Below are positions 1 through 5,417 of a DNA stretch of 6,098 nucleotides, piece by piece. A program made the position numbers and the translations under genes. How positions within the stretch are numbered: position 1 is the first letter of the stretch; every line of letters begins with the position of its first letter. Source of the DNA: an uncultured Cloacibacillus sp. (GTDB lineage: Bacteria > Synergistota > Synergistia > Synergistales > Synergistaceae). Under the pieces are notes generated by a model. It made no database searches. It was not told the origin of the DNA and saw only the letters and a list, made by a program, of their open reading frames with translations. The stretch is taken from assembly GCA_900544635.1 (NCBI GenBank), contig UQVV01000117.1, positions 1 through 6,098 on the forward strand. Reading direction: 5' to 3'.

Positions 1-780
1 GTCAGCAAAAAAGATTACGAAGTAGACGAGGTGTTCGGCCTCGGACTCAGCGACGGCAGCTTCTTCCGCCAGTCGCTCGCGATGCTCGAAGCGCAGGAGC
101 GGCCTTTCTACGCGTTCCTCGTGACATTGTCGAGCCATTATCCTTTCGGTTTTCCTGAGCTTCTGAAAGCCGCGGCGTTCGATCAGGGCGGCGAGGCGGA
201 AGGCACGATACTGCGCAGCTATCTCGCGGCCATCCATTATTTCGACCGCGAGTTCGGCAATTTTATCGACGGTCTGAAAAAAGACGGCCTCTTTGACGAA
301 AGCGTGATAATCGTCTACGGAGACCACGCGGCGATACCGAAATGGGACTCCGCGTCGCTATCGAAACTCATCGGAAAAGATCTGGATGAGGAATACGAAT
401 GGCGCGAGGCGAACCGCGTGCCGTTCATGGCGCATGTGCCGGGCGGCGTTAAACTTCCGTACGTGAAGGGACGCGCGCTCGGACAGATAGATATTCCGGC
501 ATCCGCCGCGTCGCTGCTCGGCGTGGAATTCACCTCCGGCCTCGGAAGAAACATTTTCGCGCCCGAGCCGCAGTCGTCGCCGGTGATTTTCAGGAGCGGC
601 GACTACGCGAGCGGCGGGACTCTCGTCGAGCCGGCGAAGCGCACAGCGGTCGATTTGAAGGACGGAAGCCGGCGCGATTATCTTCCGTTCCTTGAAACGA
701 GCGCGGAGTGCGCGCGGGAGCTTGCGCTGAGCGACAAAATCCTGGAGTACGGCCTGCGTTTCCCCTCCGCTTCAGAATAG
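1..780 (+). CDS. LTA synthase/MdoB-like sulfatase-family phosphoglycerol transferase, C-terminal part (5' truncated)
   Basis: The frame is open from the first base, so the gene begins upstream; the GTG at 31 is internal. The 259 visible residues are the C-terminal half of an extracytoplasmic alkaline-phosphatase-fold domain of the LtaS/OpgB (MdoB) family, which moves glycerol-phosphate head groups from phosphatidylglycerol onto glycolipid or periplasmic glycan. Seen here: the TLSSHYPF segment, whose His is visible residue 46 (family substrate or metal-site His); YGDH with Asp-His at visible residues 108-109 (metal ligands); then NRVPFMAHVPG, the GQIDIPASAASLLG stretch and RNIF, in the order found in LtaS. 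The N-terminal membrane helices and catalytic Thr are outside the window, so activity cannot be judged. The gene ends with TAG about 15 bases before the promoter of the next operon, and no strong terminator lies between. In a diderm, an OpgB-like role is as plausible as lipoteichoic acid synthesis. The family call is firm; the substrate is unknown. Confidence 0.88.
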   Translation, partial: VSKKDYEVDEVFGLGLSDGSFFRQSLAMLEAQERPFYAFLVTLSSHYPFGFPELLKAAAFDQGGEAEGTILRSYLAAIHYFDREFGNFIDGLKKDGLFDESVIIVYGDHAAIPKWDSASLSKLIGKDLDEEYEWREANRVPFMAHVPGGVKLPYVKGRALGQIDIPASAASLLGVEFTSGLGRNIFAPEPQSSPVIFRSGDYASGGTLVEPAKRTAVDLKDGSRRDYLPFLETSAECARELALSDKILEYGLRFPSASE

Positions 781-795
781 AGCCGCTTCCTGCGG

Positions 796-824
796 TTGCC
801 TCCGTCCGCCGCGCGTTGTATGAT
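796..824 (+). promoter_or_regulatory. sigma70-type promoter for the glycosyltransferase operon
   Basis: TTGCCT at 796-801 (4 of 6 matches to TTGACA) and TATGAT at 819-824 (5 of 6 to TATAAT) are separated by exactly 17 bases. Transcription would start near 831, giving a leader of about 35 bases before the ATG at 866. It lies in the only gap between the upstream sulfatase gene and the three-gene operon, so it is the natural operon promoter. The call rests on sequence match and position only. Confidence 0.6.
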
Positions 825-865
825 AAACCATTGAAATTACGCCGTACCGGCGACGGAGGGCTTTT

Positions 866-2173
866 ATGGAAAAAACGGAACTCTTTTACTGGTTTATATG
901 GTGGGGCTGGTGGATAATTCAGTTCGTACTCTACACTCTGCTCGGCGCGCTGATGTGCGACGGCTTCTATCAGATAATCGTCAGCCTGCGCGGCTTCTGG
1001 AATCAGAAAAAAATGCCGCCCGCGAAGCGCTACCGCCGCTTCGCCGTGCTCGTGCCCGCGCACAACGAGGAGGCCGTCCTCTCGCCTCTGCTCGACAGCC
1101 TCGCCTGTCAGAACTATCCCAAAAACTGCTACAAGGTCTACGTCTCGTGCGACAACTGCACGGACGGCACGGCGGCGCTCGCGCGCTCCAAGGGGGCCGT
1201 CGCGCTCGAACGCTTCGACGACGAGCACAACGGCAAGACGTGGAACGTCCGCTGGGCTCTGACGCAGATACCGCTCGACGACTACGACGCGCTGACCATG
1301 TTCGACGCCGACAACCTCGCGGAGCGGAACTTCCTCATGGCGATGAACAACTACATGGAACTGCACCCGGACGCGGAGGCTATACAGGGCGTCCTCGACG
1401 TGAAGAACCCCGACGACAACTGGCTGACGCGCTCATACGCTATGGCCTACTGGTTCACGAACCGCTTCTGGCAGCTCGCGCGCGGCCTCTGGGGGCTCTC
1501 CTGCACGCTCGGCGGCACGGGGCTCGTCATACGCATGGCGACGCTCGAGCGCGTCGGCTGGAACCTCCAGAGTCTGACGGAGGACCTTGAAATGTCCACG
1601 CGGCTGATACTCTCGGGCAGCCGCGTACACTGGAACGACGCGGCGGTAATCTACGACGAGAAGCCGCAGGACATGCGCATCTCCGTGCGCCAGCGCACGC
1701 GCTGGATGCAGGGCCACTACTGGGTCTTCTGGCACTACGGACGGCCCGCGCTCAAGAGCTTCCTCACGACGGGCCGCCTCCAGTATCTCGACCTCTTCCT
1801 CTATCTGCTCGCGCCCGCGAAGGCATGCCTCGGCATCGTCGTCATGCTCGCCGGCATGGCCTTCACGCTGGTCAACAACATGGTGCTCTATCCCTCGGCG
1901 GACGTTCCGCACACGATGATAGACTGGGCGCTCTTCTTCGGGCTGCCGGTCGTCTCGATAATAGCCTTCTGCCTGCTCTGCGCTATAGCGGGGCCGTCGT
2001 TCCACGAGCGCCGGTTCACGCTGCGCTACGTGAAGTACACGCTCTCGTACTTCTGGTTCGGCCTCACGTGGATTCCGATACTCTTCCGCGCCGCCTTCCT
2101 CGCGAAGGACCAGGGCAAATGGGTCAAGACGGAGCACACGCGCGGCATATCTCTCGACGAAGTGAAAAAATAA
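866..2173 (+). CDS. membrane-bound family 2 glycosyltransferase (BcsA/IcaA/NodC-like processive type)
   Basis: This is a 435-residue membrane glycosyltransferase using an activated sugar donor at the cytoplasmic face. The ATG follows GGAGGG (855-860) by 5 bases. Domains in order: an N-terminal hydrophobic helix rich in Trp (about residues 8-32); the GT-A catalytic domain with VPAHNEE (63-69), DNCTDGT (96-102), the metal-binding D-A-D (147-149), TED (238-240, general base region) and Q-x-x-RW (276-280); then three or four membrane helices (about 307-341, 352-376, 391-410). The D, DxD, TED, QxxRW set is the signature of processive or polymer-forming GT2 enzymes such as cellulose, chitin, hyaluronan and poly-GlcNAc synthases, although single-transfer relatives also carry it. 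It is first in an operon with an LplT-like flippase and an aldolase, and lies next to a phosphoglycerol transferase gene, which points to envelope glycan or glycolipid synthesis. The product sugar cannot be named. No PilZ domain or companion BcsB/IcaB gene is visible. Confidence 0.9.
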   Translation: MEKTELFYWFIWWGWWIIQFVLYTLLGALMCDGFYQIIVSLRGFWNQKKMPPAKRYRRFAVLVPAHNEEAVLSPLLDSLACQNYPKNCYKVYVSCDNCTDGTAALARSKGAVALERFDDEHNGKTWNVRWALTQIPLDDYDALTMFDADNLAERNFLMAMNNYMELHPDAEAIQGVLDVKNPDDNWLTRSYAMAYWFTNRFWQLARGLWGLSCTLGGTGLVIRMATLERVGWNLQSLTEDLEMSTRLILSGSRVHWNDAAVIYDEKPQDMRISVRQRTRWMQGHYWVFWHYGRPALKSFLTTGRLQYLDLFLYLLAPAKACLGIVVMLAGMAFTLVNNMVLYPSADVPHTMIDWALFFGLPVVSIIAFCLLCAIAGPSFHERRFTLRYVKYTLSYFWFGLTWIPILFRAAFLAKDQGKWVKTEHTRGISLDEVKK

Positions 2174-2177
2174 CAGC

Positions 2178-2193
2178 GAGGTGAACCGGCATA
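2178..2193 (+). promoter_or_regulatory. Shine-Dalgarno and probable ATA (AUA) initiation site of the LplT-like gene
   Basis: GAGGTGA at 2178-2184 is a strong ribosome binding site. After a 6-base spacer comes ATA at 2191-2193, exactly where a start codon should be. The SD itself contains an in-frame TGA (2182-2184), so the reading frame cannot begin earlier. Between that stop and the first conventional start (GTG at 2230) there is no ATG, GTG or TTG in frame, yet the intervening codons encode a family-typical N-terminus. ATA is therefore the best initiator candidate. A sequencing error or an ATG-to-ATA mutation is the main alternative. Confidence 0.6.
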
Positions 2194-3483
2194 AAATCCC
2201 AGTTTGAACTCTTCCTTACGCGCCGCTTCGTGCCGCTATTTCTGACGCAGTTTCTCGGCGCGTTCAACGACAACCTCTTCAAGAGCGCGCTCGTCACGCT
2301 CATAACCTTCGACCTAGCGGCGAAGTACGGCCTCAACGCGCCGGTGCTGATAACGGTCGTGGCGGGGCTCTTCATTCTGCCCTTCTTCCTGTTCTCGTCG
2401 CTCGCGGGGCAGATCTCCGACAAATACGAAAAATCGCGGCTCATACGTATAATCAAGCTCGTCGAAATAATCCTGATGGTCCTGACCGCGGCGGCCTTCC
2501 ACTACGTCCAGCTCTGGTGGCTCATCGCGCTGCTCTTCCTCATGGGCGCGCAGTCGACCTTCTTCGGCCCGCTCAAGTACAGCGTCCTGCCGCAGCTCCT
2601 GCGCGAGGACGAGCTCGTCGCGGGCAACGGCCTCGTCAACGCTGGGACGAACGTCGCAATACTGACCGGCACGCTCTGCGGCGGCCTCTTCATCATGTCG
2701 CCGCTCGGCCGCTACTACATTTCCGCGGGAATCGTCGGCGTCGCGGCGGCGGGCTACATTGCGAGCCGCTTCATCCCCGTGCTGCCCGCCTCGTCGCCCG
2801 AGCTCAAAATCGACCGCAACCTATTCCGCTCCACGTGGCAGTTAATTACCTATCCCGTGCCCAACCGCCCGGTATTCATGTCGATAATCGGCATAAGCTG
2901 GTTCTGGTTCCTCGGCTCGGTATTCCTCGCGCAGTTCCCGTCGTTCGCGAAAGACATAGTCGGCGGCGACGAGCAGGTCTCGACGCTCTTCCTCGTTGTC
3001 TTCACCGTCGGCATAGGCTTCGGCGCTACGTTCTGCAACAAGCTGCTCGGAGGGCGCGTCAGCGGAAAATATGTGCCGGGAAGCCTAATTGCGATAAGCG
3101 TCTTCATCGTCATGCTGTACTTCGTCAGCCCGTCGCAGGCGGCGGGCGGCGCGCTCTCCGGAGTCGGCGCGTTCCTCTCGTCGGGGCGCTCGTGGCTGAT
3201 AATTTTGTCGATGTTCCTCATCGCGGCTAGCGGCGGCCTCTACAGCATACCGATGTACGCGATGATGCAGAACCTCACGCCCGAGACGCACATGGCGCGC
3301 ACGATAGCCTCGCTCAACATAATAGACTCGCTCGGCATGGTCATAGCGGCGGCGCTCATGTCCGCGATGATAGCGGCGGGGATGTCGATAAACGGAGTGT
3401 TCCTCTCGATGGCTTTCATCAACCTGCTGATGCTTCCGCTCACGCTGAAGATAGCGCGGACGGACGCGGCGAAAAAATCATAG
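2191..3483 (+). CDS. LplT-like major facilitator (probable lysophospholipid transporter), likely ATA start
   Basis: This is a 12-helix inner-membrane MFS protein of the LplT group, which flips lysophospholipids inward for re-acylation. In some bacteria the same module is fused to acyltransferase/acyl-ACP synthetase (Aas-like). Counting from ATA as residue 1, the protein is 430 residues (E. coli LplT is about 397). Family marks: RRFVPLFLTQFLGAFNDNLF in the first helix (about 11-30), GQISDKYEKSR in the loop between helices 2 and 3 (73-83), FFGPLKYSVLPQLL (124-137) followed by AGNGLVNAGT (144-153), and a C-terminal GGLYSIPMYAMMQ stretch before the last helices. The GTG at 2230 would cut into the first helix and remove the conserved KSQFELFLTRRF lead, so it is rejected as the start. 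The gene sits 17 bases after the glycosyltransferase stop and ends in TAG overlapping the next gene's SD, so it is co-transcribed. No acyltransferase partner is in view, so the exact substrate is inferred. Confidence 0.85.
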   Translation: MKSQFELFLTRRFVPLFLTQFLGAFNDNLFKSALVTLITFDLAAKYGLNAPVLITVVAGLFILPFFLFSSLAGQISDKYEKSRLIRIIKLVEIILMVLTAAAFHYVQLWWLIALLFLMGAQSTFFGPLKYSVLPQLLREDELVAGNGLVNAGTNVAILTGTLCGGLFIMSPLGRYYISAGIVGVAAAGYIASRFIPVLPASSPELKIDRNLFRSTWQLITYPVPNRPVFMSIIGISWFWFLGSVFLAQFPSFAKDIVGGDEQVSTLFLVVFTVGIGFGATFCNKLLGGRVSGKYVPGSLIAISVFIVMLYFVSPSQAAGGALSGVGAFLSSGRSWLIILSMFLIAASGGLYSIPMYAMMQNLTPETHMARTIASLNIIDSLGMVIAAALMSAMIAAGMSINGVFLSMAFINLLMLPLTLKIARTDAAKKS

Positions 3484-3494
3484 GAGGCGGCGCA

Positions 3495-4136
3495 ATGGAC
3501 GAAAACGCGGCGAAACGCGAAATAATAGAGACGGCGCGCGCGATGCTCGCAAAGGGGCTCGTGCAGGGGACGGGCGGAAACTTCAGCGTCCGCTGCGCGC
3601 GCGGCATGATAATAACGCCGAGCGGCATGGACTACGGCGCGCTGACGCCCGACGACCTCCCCGTGCTCTCCCTCGGCGGGGAAATGATAGAAGGCTTCCG
3701 CAAACCGTCGGTGGAGCGCGAGCTGCACGCGGAGATATACCGCCGCCGCCCCGACGTGAACGCCGTCATACACACGCACTCTGTCTACGCGACGGCGGCC
3801 GCGGCGCTGCGCGCGCCGATGCCCGCGCTGACCGACAACCAGGCCGTGCTCTTCGGCGGTCCCGTGCCGTGCGCCGAATACGCGCCGATAGGCACGGAAA
3901 AGCTCGCGCGCAGCGCCGCTCAGGCTCTTGGCTGCGGCTGCGGCGTCCTGCTTGCAAACCACGGCGCGCTCTGCGCATGCGCTTCGCTCGCCGAAGCCGC
4001 GCTCAAATGCGAAATGCTAGAGATATTCGCAAAAATATATTTCCTCACCGCGCTGCGCGGCGGCGGAGTGCCGCTGACAGCCGAAGAGATAAAAAACGAA
4101 TCGGAGGACATGTCGCGCCGCTACGGACAGAGATAG
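3495..4136 (+). CDS. class II aldolase/adducin family protein, L-fuculose-phosphate aldolase-like
   Basis: This is a 213-residue zinc-dependent class II aldolase, close to the 215 residues of E. coli FucA, which cleaves L-fuculose 1-phosphate to dihydroxyacetone phosphate and lactaldehyde. Seen: GTGGNFSVR (25-33) and ITPSGMDY (40-47) for phosphate binding; E74 in KPSVE, aligned with the FucA catalytic Glu73; the metal histidines H93 and H95 in VIHTHS; and H156 in LANHGAL. The set of three metal His plus the catalytic Glu favours aldolase over L-ribulose-5-phosphate 4-epimerase. 5-deoxyribulose-phosphate aldolase or methylthioribulose-phosphate dehydratase cannot be excluded. AGGAGG at 3482-3487 sits 7 bases before the ATG and overlaps the preceding stop codon, so translation is probably coupled. 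No kinase or isomerase of fucose catabolism accompanies it, so its pathway is unknown; it may serve salvage of a deoxy-sugar phosphate. It is the last gene of the operon. Confidence 0.87.
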   Translation: MDENAAKREIIETARAMLAKGLVQGTGGNFSVRCARGMIITPSGMDYGALTPDDLPVLSLGGEMIEGFRKPSVERELHAEIYRRRPDVNAVIHTHSVYATAAAALRAPMPALTDNQAVLFGGPVPCAEYAPIGTEKLARSAAQALGCGCGVLLANHGALCACASLAEAALKCEMLEIFAKIYFLTALRGGGVPLTAEEIKNESEDMSRRYGQR

Positions 4137-4157
4137 CGGCGTCGCAGAATTACGGAG

Positions 4158-4193
4158 AAAAGCAAAAGCCCCGCGAAAAAGCGAGGCTTTCGT
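4158..4193. terminator. hairpin terminator, copy 1 of a duplicated 36-bp unit
   Basis: Stem 4165-4174 / 4181-4190 (AAAGCCCCGC with GCGAGGCTTT) closes a GAAAAA loop; 9 of 10 pairs form, with one C4171/A4184 mismatch. It lies 21 bases after the aldolase stop and probably ends the operon. The plus-strand tail (CGTGTTTGT) is only modestly T-rich. The minus-strand tail reads CTTTTGCTTTT, a better termination tract, as expected if this unit was originally built to stop leftward transcription. It is identical to 5257-5292 except at one base. Confidence 0.75.
4158..4193 (+). repeat. direct repeat copy 1 (36 bp), left edge of toxin-antitoxin island
   Basis: The 36 bases match 5257-5292 in the same orientation with one difference (A4184 versus G5283); the copies are 1099 bases apart. 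GC falls sharply to the right of it: the 60 bases at 4501-4560 contain 24 G/C, against 42 at 3541-3600. Either a duplicated insertion boundary or a commonly dispersed terminator sequence would explain it. Confidence 0.7.
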
Positions 4194-4360
4194 GTTTGTA
4201 TATAGTAATCAGCATCCAGAAAACTAAGCCTAACTCGCTTCACTCACGCGTGTAAAAGTTCCCAGAAGATATTTGATAACTGCTTGGTCAGCTATTCTGG
4301 ATTACCGGATAGTCGGAGAAAATTCGGAAAGACCGAATTATTAGAAACGGGGCCTTTTAT
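4194..4360. other. AT-richer non-coding stretch with inverted repeats upstream of the toxin-antitoxin promoter
   Basis: No convincing gene is present. AATTCGG (4321-4327) and CCGAATT (4333-4339) form a 7-bp hairpin with a 5-base loop and no T-tract. TTCTGGAT (4295-4302) can pair either with ATCCAGAA (4214-4221) or, over six bases, with CCAGAA (4262-4267), giving two mutually exclusive stems. GATAACT at 4275-4281 repeats part of the operator half-site found at 4370-4376. Whether the segment is transcribed is not visible. Confidence 0.4.
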
Positions 4361-4389
4361 TTGACATACGATAACTTATAAGTTATCGT
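4361..4389 (+). promoter_or_regulatory. promoter of the toxin-antitoxin operon
   Basis: A perfect -35 TTGACA (4361-4366) is followed after 17 bases by TATCGT (4384-4389, 4 of 6 matches to TATAAT). The spacer and the -10 are covered by a perfect palindrome, so repressor binding would block RNA polymerase directly. AAGGGG (4401-4405 region) lies 8 bases before the toxin ATG. Confidence 0.65.
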
Positions 4390-4391
4390 AT
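4366..4391. promoter_or_regulatory. 26-bp perfect palindromic operator (probable antitoxin binding site)
   Basis: Bases 4366-4378 are the exact reverse complement of 4379-4391; the core reads GATAACTTATAAGTTATC. It fills the promoter spacer and overlaps the -10. HigA-type XRE antitoxins, alone or with toxin, are known to bind such dyads and repress their own operon, so autoregulation is a strong inference here. Confidence 0.78.
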
Positions 4392-4413
4392 TGAATGAGA
4401 AGGGGACGCGGCT

Positions 4414-4776
4414 ATGCACAACATTATTTTTTACGAAGATAGAGACGGATACAGCCAGCTTATAGAGTACATCGAAGAGCTGAAAAGCCGCACGGACAAA
4501 GACAGCCGCATAAAGCTGAATAAAATCAACGAATATATTTTTATGTTGGCCGAAAGCGGCACCCTATTGCCTGCAAATATCGCAAAGCACTTAGACGGCG
4601 AAATATGGGAACTGCGCCCAATCCGTGACCGCATACTATTTGCCGGGGTCTTCGGCGATTCTTTTGTGCTTCTTCACAGCTTTGTAAAGAAAACGCAGAA
4701 AACGCCCAAACGGGAAATAGAGCAGGCCAAGCGAGAACTTGACGACTTCATAGACAGAAACAGCGAGGGGGAATAA
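4414..4776 (+). CDS. HigB-like RelE-superfamily toxin (phage-derived Gp49-like family)
   Basis: This 120-residue basic protein has the Gp49/HigB layout: an N-terminal strand followed by helices (about 10-48, acidic/basic and helical), then KHLDGEIWELRP (58-70), R73-x-RILF, a short beta hairpin around GD (81-82), LLHSFVKKTQKTPKREIEQA (86-105) and a C-terminal helix. In this family the ELR, the second Arg and the H-F-x-KK-T-x-x-TP segment form the ribosome-dependent mRNA interferase surface; all are intact, so the toxin looks functional. It precedes the antitoxin gene by two bases, the reversed (toxin-first) order typical of higBA. Base composition is clearly AT-richer than the flanking operon, suggesting horizontal arrival. 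Its target would be translating mRNA in the cytoplasm (family knowledge, not shown here). Confidence 0.88.
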   Translation: MHNIIFYEDRDGYSQLIEYIEELKSRTDKDSRIKLNKINEYIFMLAESGTLLPANIAKHLDGEIWELRPIRDRILFAGVFGDSFVLLHSFVKKTQKTPKREIEQAKRELDDFIDRNSEGE

Positions 4777-4778
4777 CA

Positions 4779-5117
4779 ATGGCCTATAAAAACGGTTTTT
4801 TACTATGGGATGATGAATTTGAACGCGCGCACTTCACGCCTGAAGAAATCGCAGACACGCATTTCCGCGCGTCCATCGTGACATCGATTATCAACGCACG
4901 GCACGAAAAAGGCATATCGCAGCGGCAGCTTGGAGAAATGACCGGAATAAAACAGCCCGTTATAGCGCGCATAGAGTCGGGGCGGAGCGTTCCGAAGATA
5001 GACACGCTGCAAAAGGTGCTTTTAGCCCTTGGAAAGACGCTTACAATAACCGACGTCGCACCGGCGGCGACGCAGGCAAAAACACAAACACCCGCAGCTT
5101 TAGAGCGTTCGCGGTAG
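4779..5117 (+). CDS. HigA-like XRE-family antitoxin / autorepressor
   Basis: This 112-residue helix-turn-helix protein pairs with the toxin encoded just upstream. The HTH_3/Cro-C1 domain spans about residues 31-88: SQRQLGEMTGI (48-58) is helix 2 and KQPVIARIESGRSVP (58-72) the recognition helix and following loop, then the DTLQKVLLALGKTLTI helix and strand. Residues 1-28 (acidic, WDDEFERAHFTPEEIADTHF) and the Ala/Thr/Gln-rich tail after 92 lack a recognisable domain; the tail may be disordered. GAGGGGG (4765-4771) lies 7 bases before the ATG and inside the end of the toxin gene, so the two are translationally coupled. It probably neutralises the toxin and represses the promoter through the palindrome at 4366-4391. 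The TAG stop is buried in the terminator stem. Confidence 0.87.
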   Translation: MAYKNGFLLWDDEFERAHFTPEEIADTHFRASIVTSIINARHEKGISQRQLGEMTGIKQPVIARIESGRSVPKIDTLQKVLLALGKTLTITDVAPAATQAKTQTPAALERSR

Positions 5118-5138
5118 ACTACGGTCTGCCGTTTTTCT
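5112..5138 (+). terminator. intrinsic terminator of the toxin-antitoxin operon, overlapping the stop codon
   Basis: CGGTAGAC (5112-5119) pairs with GTCTGCCG (5124-5131) over 8 bp with one G-U pair, closing a TACG loop of the very stable UNCG tetraloop class, and is followed by TTTTTCT. The antitoxin TAG (5115-5117) lies in the left arm, so the operon ends with no 3' untranslated spacer. Confidence 0.82.
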
Positions 5139-5148
5139 GAGTGTCTGT

Positions 5149-5164
5149 AAGTTGCCGGCAACTT
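5149..5164. repeat. 16-bp perfect palindrome downstream of the antitoxin gene
   Basis: AAGTTGCCGGCAACTT is its own reverse complement. It lies 11 bases beyond the terminator T-tract and matches neither the 4366-4391 operator nor a known promoter element. It may be a protein-binding or recombination site, or chance; the role is unknown. Confidence 0.45.
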
Positions 5165-5217
5165 GGAATCGCATGACCTTGCTTAACGCTTGCCTCGCAA
5201 AATCTAAGTTTAGGCAC

Positions 5218-5253
5218 GAATCATAAACACCGGCTAAGCCGGCGGTTATGATT
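5218..5253. repeat. 36-base imperfect inverted repeat beside terminator copy 2
   Basis: The outer arms AATCATAA (5218-5225) and TTATGATT (5246-5253) are exact reverse complements. The inner arms CCGGC (5230-5234 region) and GCCGG (5238-5242) close a TAA loop, with a short internal bulge between. There is no T-run on either side typical of a terminator. It sits between the toxin-antitoxin operon and the repeated terminator, so it may belong to the edge of the acquired segment. Confidence 0.55.
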
Positions 5254-5256
5254 AGA

Positions 5257-5292
5257 AAAAGCAAAAGCCCCGCGAAAAAGCGGGGCTTTCGT
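5257..5292 (-). terminator. terminator of tRNA-Ser, copy 2 of the duplicated 36-bp unit
   Basis: The arms AAAGCCCCGC (5264-5273) and GCGGGGCTTT (5280-5289) form a perfect 10-bp stem. On the minus strand the hairpin is followed by TTTTGCTTTTT (complement of 5256-5266), a classic termination tract, and it lies about 20 bases beyond the tRNA-Ser CCA end. On the plus strand the tail is CGTCG, so it should act mainly leftward. Confidence 0.82.
5257..5292 (+). repeat. direct repeat copy 2 (36 bp), right edge of toxin-antitoxin island
   Basis: Matches 4158-4193 in the same orientation at 35 of 36 positions. This copy has the fully paired stem and a clear present job (tRNA-Ser termination), so it is more likely the original; copy 1 carries the stem mismatch. 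Confidence 0.7.
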
Positions 5293-5309
5293 CGTATCTG
5301 CATAAAAAA

Positions 5310-5401
5310 TGGCGGAGAGGATGGGATTTGAACCCATGGAGGAGTTTGACCCCCTCACTCACTTTCCAGGCGAGCTCCTTCGACCGCTCAGACACCTCTC
5401 C
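5310..5401 (-). tRNA. tRNA-Ser(GGA), CCA encoded
   Basis: Read on the minus strand, GGAGAGG (5401-5395) pairs with CCTCTCC, followed by discriminator G and encoded CCA (5312-5310). The anticodon arm CTCGC-CTGGAAA-GTGAG gives anticodon GGA (complement of 5365-5367), serine, reading UCC and UCU. The long variable arm (TGAGGGGG...CTCCTCC) is the class II mark of serine tRNAs, and the T arm ATGGG-TTCAAAT-CCCAT is intact. It is 92 nt long, with a perfect promoter upstream and the terminator hairpin just downstream, so it appears to be a single-gene unit. Confidence 0.96.
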
Positions 5402-5417
5402 GCACTGGACGCGAAGC

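Noticed and set aside
31..33. GTG as the start of the sulfatase-family gene
   Set aside because: The frame is open to base 1 and the upstream codons continue family-like sequence; the full protein needs a large N-terminal membrane domain outside the window.
781..797. Small hairpin after the sulfatase-family gene as a terminator
   Set aside because: The stem is only 4 to 6 bp and there is no T-tract after it.
590..1366. 258-codon minus-strand open frame
   Set aside because: It overlaps two well-supported plus-strand genes and the operon promoter, has Arg/Val/Glu-rich composition typical of antisense frames in GC-rich DNA, and no recognisable domain.
2230..2232. GTG as the start of the LplT-like gene
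   Set aside because: It lacks a Shine-Dalgarno at proper distance and would remove conserved N-terminal residues that are encoded in frame upstream.
4366..4391. Resemblance of the palindrome to a loxP-type recombination site (ATAACTT half-site)
   Set aside because: There is no asymmetric 8-bp spacer and the symmetry is continuous; its exact fit between -35 and -10 of the toxin-antitoxin promoter indicates an operator.
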